Below, piece after piece: positions 17,075-24,842 of a stretch of DNA of 64,000 nt. The stretch covers positions 62,001-126,000 of the forward strand of contig NZ_JAKZFC010000001.1 of NCBI RefSeq assembly GCF_022549215.1, written 5' to 3'. The position numbers and the translations under genes are program-made. The notes under the pieces were generated by a model. It saw only the letters and a program-made list of their open reading frames with translations, did not search any database and was not told the DNA's origin. How positions within the stretch are numbered: position 1 is the stretch's first letter; every line of letters begins with the position of its first letter. This DNA is from Solibacillus palustris (lineage in GTDB: Bacteria > Bacillota > Bacilli > Bacillales_A > Planococcaceae).

Positions 17075-18755
17075 TTCCATTACGTTACCAGTAAGTATAG
17101 TAGAAAGTAAGGCGAGAGAACGTGCATTATTACTTTTAGATGAAGGAACAGCTCATGAAATATTAGGCCCATTTGATTTTTTTGAATCGCCTCATCTAGA
17201 AGCGCAAAATATTGTTCCGCAAAGTGATGATGGTATGGTTATAATGCAGGGCGTAATTCGAGGTCGCCGTGCACTAGTTATTTCAATTGAAGGTAGTTTC
17301 CAAGGTGGGGGGATAGGAGAAGTTTCCGGTGCAAAATTTGCAGGAGCTTTAGAGCGTGCATTTGCCTCGTGTGAAGCAGGGGAGCTAATTTATCCAGTAA
17401 TTATTTATGATACAGGTGGAGTCCGTTTACAAGAAGCGAATTATGGGTTGCTTTCGATCGCTGAAATCAGCTCAGCAATCGTTGCGTTAAAAAAATATGT
17501 ACCAGTAATCGGTATTATTCCTGGTAAAGTCGGTTCATTTGGAGGGATGTCATTAACGGCTGGACTTTGTTCGGCATTAATTATGACACGAGAAGGGCGA
17601 CTTGGTATGAATGGTCCTGAAGTAGTCGAGCAAGAAGCTGGTATTCAAGAGCTAAATGCAAAGCAAAAGCCGTTCATTTGGAAAATGATTGGTGGTTCAA
17701 TGCGATACAATGCAAAATTAGTAGATGCTGTAATAGAGGATGATGTCGTTAATTATTTAGACGCGTTAGAAGACTTATGGGCAAATAACAGCTTCAAACA
17801 AAGAACAACGGAGTACGATGCATTTTTGAATATGCTGAATCATTTGCAGTTTGAGCAAAAGATCAGCACTGATGAAGCACAGGAGATTTTAAGTAATCGA
17901 TCTGAATTAGCGAATGCTGAAGCAACGATTGCAGATGGGAAAAGCAAGAGCAGAGGCCGTAAATGGTTTGATGCAATTACAAATAACGCACAATCGATTT
18001 CAGAGACACCGTCTGTTTTAGTGGCTGATGCCCTTTTAAATGGAGAGAAAGCCCGATTTATTGCAGTAGTACCAAACAGTGAAAGTAAATTTTATCGTGC
18101 TCGTAATGGTGAATTTGGTTTGCAAGAAGCTTGGACGGTTGCAAAATATGTACGTCAAGCAATCGAAGAAGATAAGGATTCAACTAACAAAAGACTAATC
18201 GTTCCAATCGTGGATGTTCCTGGACAAGCATTTGGCTATCATGAGGAATTATTCGGAATTTACTTAGCTTGTGCAGCAAGTGTAGAGGCATATGCAGTTG
18301 CTCGTCAAAGTGGTCATCCAATCGTTTCATGTATCGTAGGTAAAGCTATTTCAGGAGCATTTTTGGCACATGGAATGCAAGGGAACCGTATTATTTCGTT
18401 AGATGATCCAGAAGTTCAAGTGCATGTAATGTCAAAGAAATCAGCCGCACTTGTTACAATGCGTACTGTTGAAGAATTAGATGAATTTGCGAAGTCTGTT
18501 CCATCAATGGCGTATGATGTTCGCTCATTCCAAACGCTTGGAGCATTACAAGATTTAATTAGTGGTATTAATGCGGACGAACCATCTGAGGAGCAAATTC
18601 AACAAGTAATCAATTGTATTGCATCAGCAAAAGAAAGTATTATTCAGTCAGGAGATATAACGTTAGCGAATCGAATTCAATCAAAAATAGCGATTGAAAA
18701 TGGTCGTAAGGCATCGATTGCTGTACGTGAAAAAATCGTACAACAATGGAACTAG
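17067..18755 (+). CDS. Malonate decarboxylase fused beta-gamma subunits
   Basis: 562 residues from GTG 17067, which has GGAGG nine bases upstream and overlaps mdcC by 8 nt. Residues about 1-280 match MdcD (carboxyltransferase beta fold: VIRGRRALVISIEGSFQGGG, IIYDTGGVRLQEANYG, GKVGSFGGMSLTAGL). Residues about 300-550 match MdcE (GRKWFDAI, VPIVDVPGQAFGYHEELFG, GKAISGAFLAHGMQ). Together they decarboxylate malonyl-ACP to acetyl-ACP. In Klebsiella, Pseudomonas and Acinetobacter these are two genes; here they form one uninterrupted frame, with a linker of roughly 40 charged residues. No sodium-pump membrane genes accompany them, so this is the soluble, biotin-independent type. Confidence 0.93.
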   Translation: MNNSITLPVSIVESKARERALLLLDEGTAHEILGPFDFFESPHLEAQNIVPQSDDGMVIMQGVIRGRRALVISIEGSFQGGGIGEVSGAKFAGALERAFASCEAGELIYPVIIYDTGGVRLQEANYGLLSIAEISSAIVALKKYVPVIGIIPGKVGSFGGMSLTAGLCSALIMTREGRLGMNGPEVVEQEAGIQELNAKQKPFIWKMIGGSMRYNAKLVDAVIEDDVVNYLDALEDLWANNSFKQRTTEYDAFLNMLNHLQFEQKISTDEAQEILSNRSELANAEATIADGKSKSRGRKWFDAITNNAQSISETPSVLVADALLNGEKARFIAVVPNSESKFYRARNGEFGLQEAWTVAKYVRQAIEEDKDSTNKRLIVPIVDVPGQAFGYHEELFGIYLACAASVEAYAVARQSGHPIVSCIVGKAISGAFLAHGMQGNRIISLDDPEVQVHVMSKKSAALVTMRTVEELDEFAKSVPSMAYDVRSFQTLGALQDLISGINADEPSEEQIQQVINCIASAKESIIQSGDITLANRIQSKIAIENGRKASIAVREKIVQQWN

Positions 18756-19348
18756 CTGTACATGATTTAGTTTATCTAAATTCAATAGAAGAAATTGAGT
18801 TTTTTGGTGATCTTCCTGATTGGATGAACGAAGATGAAATGGCTCAAGGCATTGCTGTTGTTAGGCGTATGAAAGTAATGAAAGGAAAAGTTGCTATCGG
18901 ATTTCGCGGAGACAATCGATCTAAGCGATTTGCAGCGATTACATCTATTTCTAATATTAAGCGTGAAATTCGGCCATTTGATATCCTGAAAAAAACATAT
19001 CCAGCATCTCATAAACAATCACTTCAATATATTGCAGAAGTATTAGATGGTTTTAAGTGGGGAATTGGGGGAAGTGTTGGTTTTTCGATGGCCACAGGGA
19101 TTAATGTTTGCCATGAAAACAGTGATATTGATATTATTATATACTGCGAAAAGTTAAATGAGCTAGATCAATTGATGCCAATTTTTTCGGAATTACAGAA
19201 AAGTATTCACCGTGTTGATGTTCAAATAGAGATATTAGACGTCGGTGCTGTAATGTTGGCGGATTATTTAGAACACCACTCATTTATTTTAAGAACTAGT
19301 ACAGGTCCCGTTTTGCTGAAAAAAGATTTATTGAAATTTAAAGAATAG
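18746..19348 (+). CDS. mdcG: Malonate decarboxylase holo-ACP synthase (phosphoribosyl-dephospho-CoA transferase)
   Basis: 200 residues, MdcG/CitX-like nucleotidyltransferase that moves the MdcB product onto the MdcC serine. Nucleotidyltransferase motif GGSVGF with ENSDIDIIIYC (metal-binding Asp-x-Asp) near residues 109-132; RRMKVMKGKVAIGFRG is the N-terminal MdcG-type stretch. Its ATG lies inside the end of the beta-gamma gene. It completes the set H, A, B, C, DE, G required for an active enzyme, and is followed by the operon terminator. Confidence 0.9.
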   Translation: MELAVHDLVYLNSIEEIEFFGDLPDWMNEDEMAQGIAVVRRMKVMKGKVAIGFRGDNRSKRFAAITSISNIKREIRPFDILKKTYPASHKQSLQYIAEVLDGFKWGIGGSVGFSMATGINVCHENSDIDIIIYCEKLNELDQLMPIFSELQKSIHRVDVQIEILDVGAVMLADYLEHHSFILRTSTGPVLLKKDLLKFKE

Positions 19349-19374
19349 CCAATGCCATAAAATAATATCGTCTT

Positions 19375-19415
19375 CCTCATTAAATAACAAAAGATTATTT
19401 AATGGGGAATTTTTT
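19375..19415 (+). terminator. Terminator of the mdc operon
   Basis: 13-bp stem CCTCATTAAATAA/TTATTTAATGGGG with one wobble pair, then AATTTTTT. Confidence 0.85.
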
Positions 19416-19433
19416 GATTTAGAAAAATCAAAA

Positions 19434-19457
19434 CCCCTCATCAAAAATAATGAGGGG
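19434..19457 (-). terminator. Minus-strand terminator hairpin
   Basis: CCCCTCAT/ATGAGGGG stem, followed on the minus strand by TTTTGATTTTT. It would end minus-strand transcripts that read through from the CcdC-like gene. Confidence 0.65.
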
Positions 19458-19668
19458 AGAAAATTGAGTTAATAGCAGCCACATTACCGTACTTTGTACC
19501 CTGAGACATTAAATGTTCGATAACTTTTTTATTTCGTCTGCAATATACTTAGAAGGATAATAAAGTTGTTTAATTCTTATTGAACTATAGCACCCCGTTG
19601 TTTAAGTGCATTTATTCACAAACTTATACTTCTTGTCATTGTGGAGGGTGTTAGAGATATACGAAGTT
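19458..19668 (-). other. Degraded sequence with a short repeat shared with 20332-20349
   Basis: Minus strand reads a short open frame ending near 19441 whose last residues include KYGNVAAINSIF. The 18-mer TACGGTAATGTGGCTGCT (19491-19474) recurs with one change at 20349-20332, where it reads YGNVAA in an open frame too. Upstream the frame is broken by stops, so this looks like a gene remnant rather than a gene. Confidence 0.3.
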
Positions 19669-20151
19669 CTACAAACTGACTGTATTTTTTAGTTTAAGAA
19701 CCTTTTTATACTTTATATAGCAAGCTATTCTCCAAGGAAATAAATAGCCAATAACAAGTAAGAAAATTAGCATATTAAGTGTACCTGGTTCAATAGTAGA
19801 AATATGTTGTCGAAAATAATAACGTAAAGCAATCATAATGGCGAAAGTAATTATAAAAGCAGGACTCTTCTTAGCATAAATTAAACCATCATTTCGTATT
19901 TCATAATCTGACCATAAAATAAGAGGAATAGAAAAACCCACTCCTAAAAAAATTGCCATAGATAATTGAAGGTATGTGACGTGCCCAGAAGCGTTTAGAA
20001 AAAATGAAAATCCTGGTGTTAAAAATAGAAGAGGAAGAATTAATCGCCCGCCTCTTCCTTTGGTTGGTTTGTACATAGAACGGATTCTACGAACTAAAAT
20101 GAACATTCCGAAAATTAGAAACATAGAAGTAGCTGGTATTGCAGTTTGCAT
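19669..20151 (-). CDS. CcdC-like (DUF1453) membrane protein
   Basis: 160 residues, four to five membrane helices, with RRIRSMYKPTKGRGGRLILPLLF after the first helix, the characteristic cytoplasmic loop of CcdC/DUF1453 proteins, and WSDYEIRNDGLIYAKKS as the second loop. B. subtilis CcdC is also 160 residues and is encoded with cytochrome c maturation genes, though its own role is unclear. Here it stands alone. GGGAGG precedes the ATG. Family assignment is from pattern and length only. Confidence 0.65.
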   Translation of the reverse strand: MQTAIPATSMFLIFGMFILVRRIRSMYKPTKGRGGRLILPLLFLTPGFSFFLNASGHVTYLQLSMAIFLGVGFSIPLILWSDYEIRNDGLIYAKKSPAFIITFAIMIALRYYFRQHISTIEPGTLNMLIFLLVIGYLFPWRIACYIKYKKVLKLKNTVSL

Positions 20152-20267
20152 AAAAACCTCCCTGAATTATGATTTAATATATATATTATTGCACAAAATT
20201 CAATAAAAACCACTTTTTTCCTTATTTAACTAAAATGCCCCGTTAACCCCAACGCCACTTTCAAATG

Positions 20268-20300
20268 AAAAAAGCATCTTAACCATTTTGGTTAAGATGC
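20268..20300 (-). terminator. Minus-strand terminator
   Basis: 11-bp perfect stem GCATCTTAACC/GGTTAAGATGC (20274-20300), followed on the minus strand by TTTTTTC. It ends a transcript from the 20300-20490 region, although no complete gene lies there. Confidence 0.8.
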
Positions 20301-20485
20301 CGTGCAATCCTTGATATAAAGCTACTTATGTAAGCAGCCACATTGCCGTAGTTATTATAGAAAGTTTTAAACCACCACTCCTCAAAGTGGGTGTTCGCAA
20401 ATGCTATCCTGTCTATCCCAGAGTCAAAAGAGTCCGGGCACGCCATTCCAACATCGATGTAAAACTCCCTGTATAAGTATAAAGG
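20282..20485 (-). pseudogene. Gene or element remnant with a possible IS200/IS605-type right end
   Basis: 68 codons are open on the minus strand (between stops at 20486-20488 and 20279-20281), containing REFYIDVGMACPDS and EEWWFKTFYNNYGNVAA, but with no upstream body. Within it the minus strand reads GAAC, an imperfect CACCCACT/AGTGGTG hairpin (20373-20397), then GGTTTAA. That layout resembles the tail of tnpB guide RNAs/right ends of IS200/IS605 elements as I remember them. No tnpA or tnpB is present. The remaining gap 20152-20597 shows nothing else except the terminator. Confidence 0.3.
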
Positions 20486-20597
20486 TTAAAACTTAATATT
20501 CGTACGTACAACGTAGCCTTATTGTTATCATATAGTATCATTTTGTGCATTGCAATAAAGTATGTTTTCGAAAAAAAGTCAAATAATTTGAATGGCC

Positions 20598-21311
20598 TTA
20601 TTGTATATCATCTAAAGTAATTTTTGCATTTGCTTGAAAATGTAGGCTATATCTACGTTCATAATAAATGGGTGCATAGCCTTCTTTTTTACCGTCACGG
20701 TTGTCGAATTTTTCGTCCATGTAGACAAATACAGAGTCGTAACGAATGCCGTCTGCGTTGAGTGCTTTTTGAATATCCTGAACATGATTAAAAAACGTCT
20801 CTTTCGATTCGCCTTTATACAAAGGAAATTCAATTGTTATCGAAGGGGCAACAGGGACATCAACAGTTGGTGACCAACCGGCTTGTGAAAATTGTTTTGG
20901 AACATCGATGTTGTAACTTGTACCGCCAACAGGAATATCAGCTAATAGATTTTTTACATATTGCGAACCTTGCTCACTCCAAAGGGTTGAAATTACTTCA
21001 TCTTTCGAGTCATAATGCAATGTTTTTGTTTGAATAGCTGTCGGGATGAGCTTTGGCCCTACCTCAAATGTATACGTCCAATTCGTTTGTGCTTCGTAAA
21101 AAGTTACGTCAAATGTATAGGTATCTAATTTAAAATCGTAAAAGCCTTTATCAAATTGATAGTTTATATCGGTGTATTCCTCCGCTAAATAGCTTTTCAA
21201 CGTGGACTTGGCGATTTGCTTTGACAGAAAATTACCATTAAATTCATTGTAACCAAAAAGTACAAAGCCTGTAATGATGAGTGCAGGAATAATAAAAAGC
21301 CATTTTTTCAT
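20598..21311 (-). CDS. YfjL-like membrane-anchored protein of a sigma-factor operon
   Basis: 237 residues: one N-terminal helix (about 4-21) and an extracytoplasmic domain with many aromatic residues. It resembles YfjL-like proteins of Bacillales, for which no molecular function is known. The start overlaps the anti-sigma gene stop by 4 nt, so the three genes sigma factor, anti-sigma factor and this protein form one coupled operon; a role in envelope stress sensing or response is plausible (inference). Confidence 0.6.
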   Translation of the reverse strand: MKKWLFIIPALIITGFVLFGYNEFNGNFLSKQIAKSTLKSYLAEEYTDINYQFDKGFYDFKLDTYTFDVTFYEAQTNWTYTFEVGPKLIPTAIQTKTLHYDSKDEVISTLWSEQGSQYVKNLLADIPVGGTSYNIDVPKQFSQAGWSPTVDVPVAPSITIEFPLYKGESKETFFNHVQDIQKALNADGIRYDSVFVYMDEKFDNRDGKKEGYAPIYYERRYSLHFQANAKITLDDIQ

Positions 21312-21898
21312 GTGGCATCCTCCTTTTTAAATGCTTGAATAAGTAGTTTTACAACAATTATTCCAAGTAGCGTAAAGAGTGTATGAATGAATGCTGTTAA
21401 GATACCACCCAAAACGGTACTCGTAATTAATGACAGCGTAGAGGAATAATGCGTGATTTGCTCCACATACCATTTCGAATAGGTGCCATAGGAACTAATT
21501 GTTGCATAAATGGACCAAATAAAAATTGGAAGAAATGCGAGTAACAATGTGAGCAGCGCCTGACGATAAAAGTAAAATGTAATAGCCCCTAAAATGAAAT
21601 AAGACAAAATAAAGGCAAAGCTTTCGTTTAATAATGACGTATTCATTGCAAAAACAAAGGAAAGCACAACGAATAAAAGCTGATAAATCGTGAGCTTCAA
21701 TTGGACATGCTGCATCATTGTGGTAGCAGATTTTTTTGGCGGTGTCAGTTGTGGCAATGCTTCCATCACGTTAGAAGTGAGTTTTTGGCATTTGGTGCAG
21801 CTCGACAAATGTTGCTCAATCCATTCTTTCGTTTCAGGCTGCACGAGATTTTCTTCATATAAAGGCAATAAATCCTCAACGAATTTACATGCGTTCAT
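21308..21898 (-). CDS. Zinc-finger (ZAS/zf-HC2) anti-sigma factor
   Basis: 196 residues. The N-terminal domain has the ZAS motif His-x3-Cys-x2-Cys in EQHLSSCTKCQKL with the earlier Cys4 in NACKFVEDLLPLY. Four hydrophobic segments follow from about residue 70. It should hold the partner ECF sigma factor at the membrane until a signal. Starts within the ATGA overlap with the sigma gene. Membrane topology with several helices instead of one resembles the sigY-type operons of B. subtilis. Confidence 0.85.
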   Translation of the reverse strand: MNACKFVEDLLPLYEENLVQPETKEWIEQHLSSCTKCQKLTSNVMEALPQLTPPKKSATTMMQHVQLKLTIYQLLFVVLSFVFAMNTSLLNESFAFILSYFILGAITFYFYRQALLTLLLAFLPIFIWSIYATISSYGTYSKWYVEQITHYSSTLSLITSTVLGGILTAFIHTLFTLLGIIVVKLLIQAFKKEDAT

Positions 21899-22386
21899 GA
21901 TTTTTCCTCCTCTCGCTGTAACTTTAATTTTTGTCGATGAAAATTGACGCGTACATAGTTTTCACTTAGCTCCAACAAATCACCTATTTCTTTAAAACTT
22001 AGTTCACCAAGAATTCGAAGCAACACAATTTCTTTCAATGGTGGTTCTAGTTGCTCGATTTTTACTAGTAGCCGTTTTGCTTCGTCTTTTAGCTCGATTA
22101 ATTGCTCTGTCGTAAAAAAGGGCAACGTTGGCTGTGCTTCAATTTTCGTTAATAAGTTTTCTTCATAGTGCTTTTTGCGATAGTGCTTTTTTAATAAATT
22201 GTTGGCGATTTTGAATAACCATGTCGAAAGGGTAGCCTCTCCACGATATGTATGAATGGACTTTGTTGCTTCGTAAAAAACATCCTGAGTTAAATCTTCA
22301 GAGATGGCTGAGTTGGAGGTTTTTATGAAAAAGTAAGCGTACAGTTTTGGTTGAAGTTCTGTATAAATTTTCGCTAACGCATTCAC
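21895..22386 (-). CDS. ECF-family RNA polymerase sigma factor
   Basis: 163 residues. Region 2 about 8-75 with DLTQDVFYEATKSIHTYRG and STWLFKIANNLLKKHYRK; region 4 about 105-158 with LPP-like EPPLKEIVLLRILGELSFKEIGDLL and SENYVRVNFHRQKLKL. Start is GTG 22386 after AGGTG. First gene of the sigma/anti-sigma/YfjL-like operon, so probably autoregulated. Which ECF group cannot be settled by eye. Confidence 0.92.
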   Translation of the reverse strand: MNALAKIYTELQPKLYAYFFIKTSNSAISEDLTQDVFYEATKSIHTYRGEATLSTWLFKIANNLLKKHYRKKHYEENLLTKIEAQPTLPFFTTEQLIELKDEAKRLLVKIEQLEPPLKEIVLLRILGELSFKEIGDLLELSENYVRVNFHRQKLKLQREEEKS

Positions 22387-22417
22387 TCAGTTCACCTCTC
22401 AAAATGTTCTTCACTAG

Positions 22418-22447
22418 TATAGTACCTTCAACGTAGGATTCGTTACA
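22418..22447 (-). promoter_or_regulatory. Possible autoregulated ECF promoter
   Basis: Minus strand TGTAAC (22447-22442) resembles the TGAAAC/TGTAAC -35 of Bacillus ECF promoters; GTACTATA lies about 16 bp downstream where a -10 is expected. The -10 match is weak. Confidence 0.35.
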
Positions 22448-22461
22448 AAAAAAGTCAAAAT

Positions 22462-22493
22462 AAAAAAGCCTTCCTGCCGTTTCGGAAGCCTTT
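22462..22493 (-). terminator. Terminator of the HD-domain nucleotidase gene
   Basis: Minus strand AAAGGCTTCC, 9-nt loop, GGAAGGCTTTTTT with one mismatch. Confidence 0.75.
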
Positions 22494-22497
22494 GTCG

Positions 22498-23142
22498 TTA
22501 ATCTGTATGTTGTTTTAAGATGTTTTCTGTTAGCTTTGCAATATCTATAATTGTTTTTTCGGCGACTGCATCCGCTAAAATTTCGTTGCGGAAGTATTGT
22601 ACGCTTGTCGGTAAATTAATTAGTAGCAGCTTGGATAATGCTACTTGGTACATATGAACAAATTCTTTGTCTGTATTGCCACGCTTTAATTCAGCGAAGG
22701 ATTCGTAAAACTGATCGAGCTTATCAGCAAATTCGAGTAAACGGCCTTCGATCGTGCCATCCTTGCCTTCTTTCATACGCTCAAAGAAAATGTCTTGTAA
22801 GTCTTCAGGAATTTCTTCAATAATGAATTTCTCCATCATCTTTTCTTCAACATGAGAAAGCATTTGCTTTAATTCAACGCTTGCATGTTTGACCGGCGTT
22901 TTAATATCGCCAATGAACACTTCGGCAAAATCGTGGTTAATTGTTTTTTCGTATAATGACTTCCAATCAATGTTGTTGCCTGCACGTTCCTCAAGTGTCG
23001 CGAAAAACATCGCATATTGTGAAACTTTCCAAGAATGAGCTGCTACGTTATGTTCTTCAAACTTAAAGCGTCCCGGACAGCGAATAATGCGCTCAAGGTC
23101 GTTTAAACTTGTAAAAAATGTGTGGATTCCGATATTTATCAC
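22498..23142 (-). CDS. HD-domain YfbR-like 5'-nucleotidase
   Basis: About 214 residues. HD superfamily metal ligands: HNVAAHSWKV (His), NHDFAEVFIGD (His-Asp), ADKLDQF (Asp). This matches the YfbR group, which hydrolyses deoxynucleoside 5'-monophosphates. The start is a problem: the only canonical in-frame start is GTG 23142, but AAGGAG (23147-23142) overlaps it. An ATC codon at 23133-23131 lies exactly 8 nt after AAGGAG and would give a protein beginning GIHTFFTSLNDLERI, the N-terminus I would expect for this family. The coordinate is given to GTG, but initiation at ATC (or ATA 23139) should be considered. Confidence 0.8.
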   Translation of the reverse strand: MINIGIHTFFTSLNDLERIIRCPGRFKFEEHNVAAHSWKVSQYAMFFATLEERAGNNIDWKSLYEKTINHDFAEVFIGDIKTPVKHASVELKQMLSHVEEKMMEKFIIEEIPEDLQDIFFERMKEGKDGTIEGRLLEFADKLDQFYESFAELKRGNTDKEFVHMYQVALSKLLLINLPTSVQYFRNEILADAVAEKTIIDIAKLTENILKQHTD

Positions 23143-23310
23143 TCCTTAGTTTGTTTATCTTTATTTTACTACTTGTTATACCCGAAAAACGAATTTTTAA
23201 AAGTTCTTAAAAAAACTTTAACAATCTATTTACAAAGAGAATTCCAGTCAGAATTCCAATCACAATAGAAGTAACCTCCTTAAGAAGATTATTGCTATTT
23301 GAGACGAGCA

Positions 23311-23338
23311 CTGTCCAAAAGGAAGTACTTCTGGACAG
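23311..23338. repeat. Hairpin related to the one at 9887
   Basis: CTGTCCA/TGGACAG outer arms with an inner GAAGTACTTC. Located just beyond the yjfB-like stop; probably a terminator for that gene, though without a T-run. Confidence 0.45.
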
Positions 23339-23353
23339 CCTCTCCTATGAAGC

Positions 23354-23542
23354 TTAAACTTGGACGTCAATTACCTGTCCCTTGTAAGGGTGGGATGCAG
23401 GTGCAGCTTGTTGCTGAGGAATATCTTCCATCATTTCAATGACACCGGCTGCACCAGTAGTCATGGCTTTGTCTAAAATGCTCATTTGCAAAGTTTGTTG
23501 TAGTGACGCAAGTTGAGAAGTCATCATCATATTAATATCCAT
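23354..23542 (-). CDS. YjfB-family protein (putative motility protein)
   Basis: 62 residues from the ATG at 23542, which has GGAGGGG seven bases before it; an in-frame extension to 23656 has no ribosome binding site. The form (MDIN start, helical SQLASLQQTLQMSILDKAM, Met-rich middle, Gly/Pro tail) fits the short YjfB family found in motile Bacillales. Function is unknown; in B. subtilis the gene belongs to the sigma-D motility set. I did not find a clean sigma-D promoter here. Confidence 0.7.
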   Translation of the reverse strand: MDINMMMTSQLASLQQTLQMSILDKAMTTGAAGVIEMMEDIPQQQAAPASHPYKGQVIDVQV

Positions 23543-23748
23543 TATTATCCCCTCCTTTTTCTTTTTATCGACACATTCATTGAAAAATCGAACGCTTCTT
23601 GATGCATTTGTCATGTAATGGCAAATAAATTGCCAAATTTTATCGGAAAATGCCATTATTGACGGTTAAAATGCAGAAAACTTGCTAATGATGATAGTAA
23701 AAATGTGATATTTATCCATTGATGTTGCCATGTTTTTGTAATGCGCAG

Positions 23749-23914
23749 TTAACTTGCCTTTGTTGTTGATGCAAGTTAAAGCCATGGCGGTTCTCACAGG
23801 TTTTTGAAGAAGCAATTCATTTCAAGCTAACTCAAAAAATCTGGTTAAGGGTTAGTCAAGGCGTATTTGATAAGGGTGTCGAATTTACTTACAAGAAATT
23901 GGAGGAACAGTAAA
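23749..23914 (+). promoter_or_regulatory. Structured 5' leader of the LysM-3D gene
   Basis: The 372-base gap 23543-23914 includes hairpin TTAACTTGC/GCAAGTTAA (23749-23779), palindrome GCCATGGC and the CTAAC/GTTAG pair (23826-23855) before the ribosome binding site GGAGG at 23901. It does not match the c-di-AMP (ydaO) riboswitch that often precedes such genes. TGTAAT-N5-GTTAAC at 23738-23754 is a degenerate match to the WalR box; weak. Confidence 0.3.
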
Positions 23915-24694
23915 TTGAAGAATAAAAAGATGATTGCATTAACTTTAGCTGGAGCGTTAACCTTCTGGGGATTTGTCGTGAAAGGAGCTTCTGCGGAACC
24001 ATATATAATTCAATCGGGTGATACACTGTATTCGATTAGTCAGCAATTCAATACAACCATTGCATCGATAATGGAAGTTAATCATTTAAAGAGTGATTTA
24101 ATATATGCTGATGACACGATAGAAGTTGGCTTGGACACGGAGTTATACCTTATAGAACCAGGTGATACATTGTTTCGAATAGCTGCAGACCACAATGTAT
24201 CTGTCGAACAGTTGCAAGAATGGAATGGCCTAAGTTCAGATTTAATTTATGCAGGGGATACAATTTCAGTTTCAGGTTCAACGGATGAGGTCCTCGCAGT
24301 AATAGCGGATCAATCAAGTGATGCGGATTCAAATGCAACAGAAACAGATTCATCTGAGCACGTTGAAACAATACAAGAAACATCTGCGCCAACATCAAAT
24401 GTCGAACGGACAATGACAGTTGAAGCGACTGCCTATACAGCTTATTGTGATGGCTGCTCAGGTACAACAGCGAACGGTACAAATTTACGTGCTAACCCAA
24501 ATTTAAAAGTAATCGCAGTTGATCCACGTATCATTCCATTAGGTACAAAAGTATGGGTTGAAGGCTACGGGGAAGCAGTAGCAGCGGATACAGGTGGTGC
24601 GATCAAAGGCAATAAAATCGACGTGTTTATTCCAAATTTAGATGGTGCTTATGAATGGGGTCGCCGTACAGTAACAATCAAAATTTTAGACTAA
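23915..24694 (+). CDS. Cell wall protein with two LysM repeats and a 3D domain (YocH-like)
   Basis: 259 residues from TTG 23915 (GGAGG nine bases upstream). Signal peptide about 1-27, LysM repeats about 30-71 and 77-119 (YIIQSGDTLYSISQQF; YLIEPGDTLFRIAADH), Ser/Thr/Glu-rich linker, then a 3D domain about 175-259 with three conserved Asp: VIAVDPRIIPLGTKVWV, AADTGGAIKG, KIDVFI. This is the architecture of YocH, a secreted muralytic enzyme of the MltA-like barrel fold that acts during wall turnover. Single-gene unit with its own terminator. Confidence 0.9.
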   Translation: MKNKKMIALTLAGALTFWGFVVKGASAEPYIIQSGDTLYSISQQFNTTIASIMEVNHLKSDLIYADDTIEVGLDTELYLIEPGDTLFRIAADHNVSVEQLQEWNGLSSDLIYAGDTISVSGSTDEVLAVIADQSSDADSNATETDSSEHVETIQETSAPTSNVERTMTVEATAYTAYCDGCSGTTANGTNLRANPNLKVIAVDPRIIPLGTKVWVEGYGEAVAADTGGAIKGNKIDVFIPNLDGAYEWGRRTVTIKILD

Positions 24695-24746
24695 TAATTA
24701 GTGGACATGTACATTGAATGAAAAAACATGTTCATAACAATTAAGA

Positions 24747-24781
24747 AGTGTCGTTTTCTAATTTGGAAACGGCATTTTTTT
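24747..24781 (+). terminator. Terminator of the LysM-3D gene
   Basis: GTCGTTTTC/GGAAACGGC type stem followed by ATTTTTTT. Confidence 0.75.
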
Positions 24782-24842
24782 ATGGACTCGATGTGCATAA
24801 CTTTTTACTAATTTGAAATACTAATGCAAAAGGAGTGACGAT

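Noticed and set aside
23543..23656. N-terminal extension of the YjfB-like protein to 100 residues
   Set aside because: GGAGGGG sits directly before the internal ATG at 23542, and the 62-residue form matches the family length.
23700..23914. c-di-AMP (ydaO) riboswitch before the LysM-3D gene
   Set aside because: Expected from gene type, but the conserved blocks of that riboswitch are not present.
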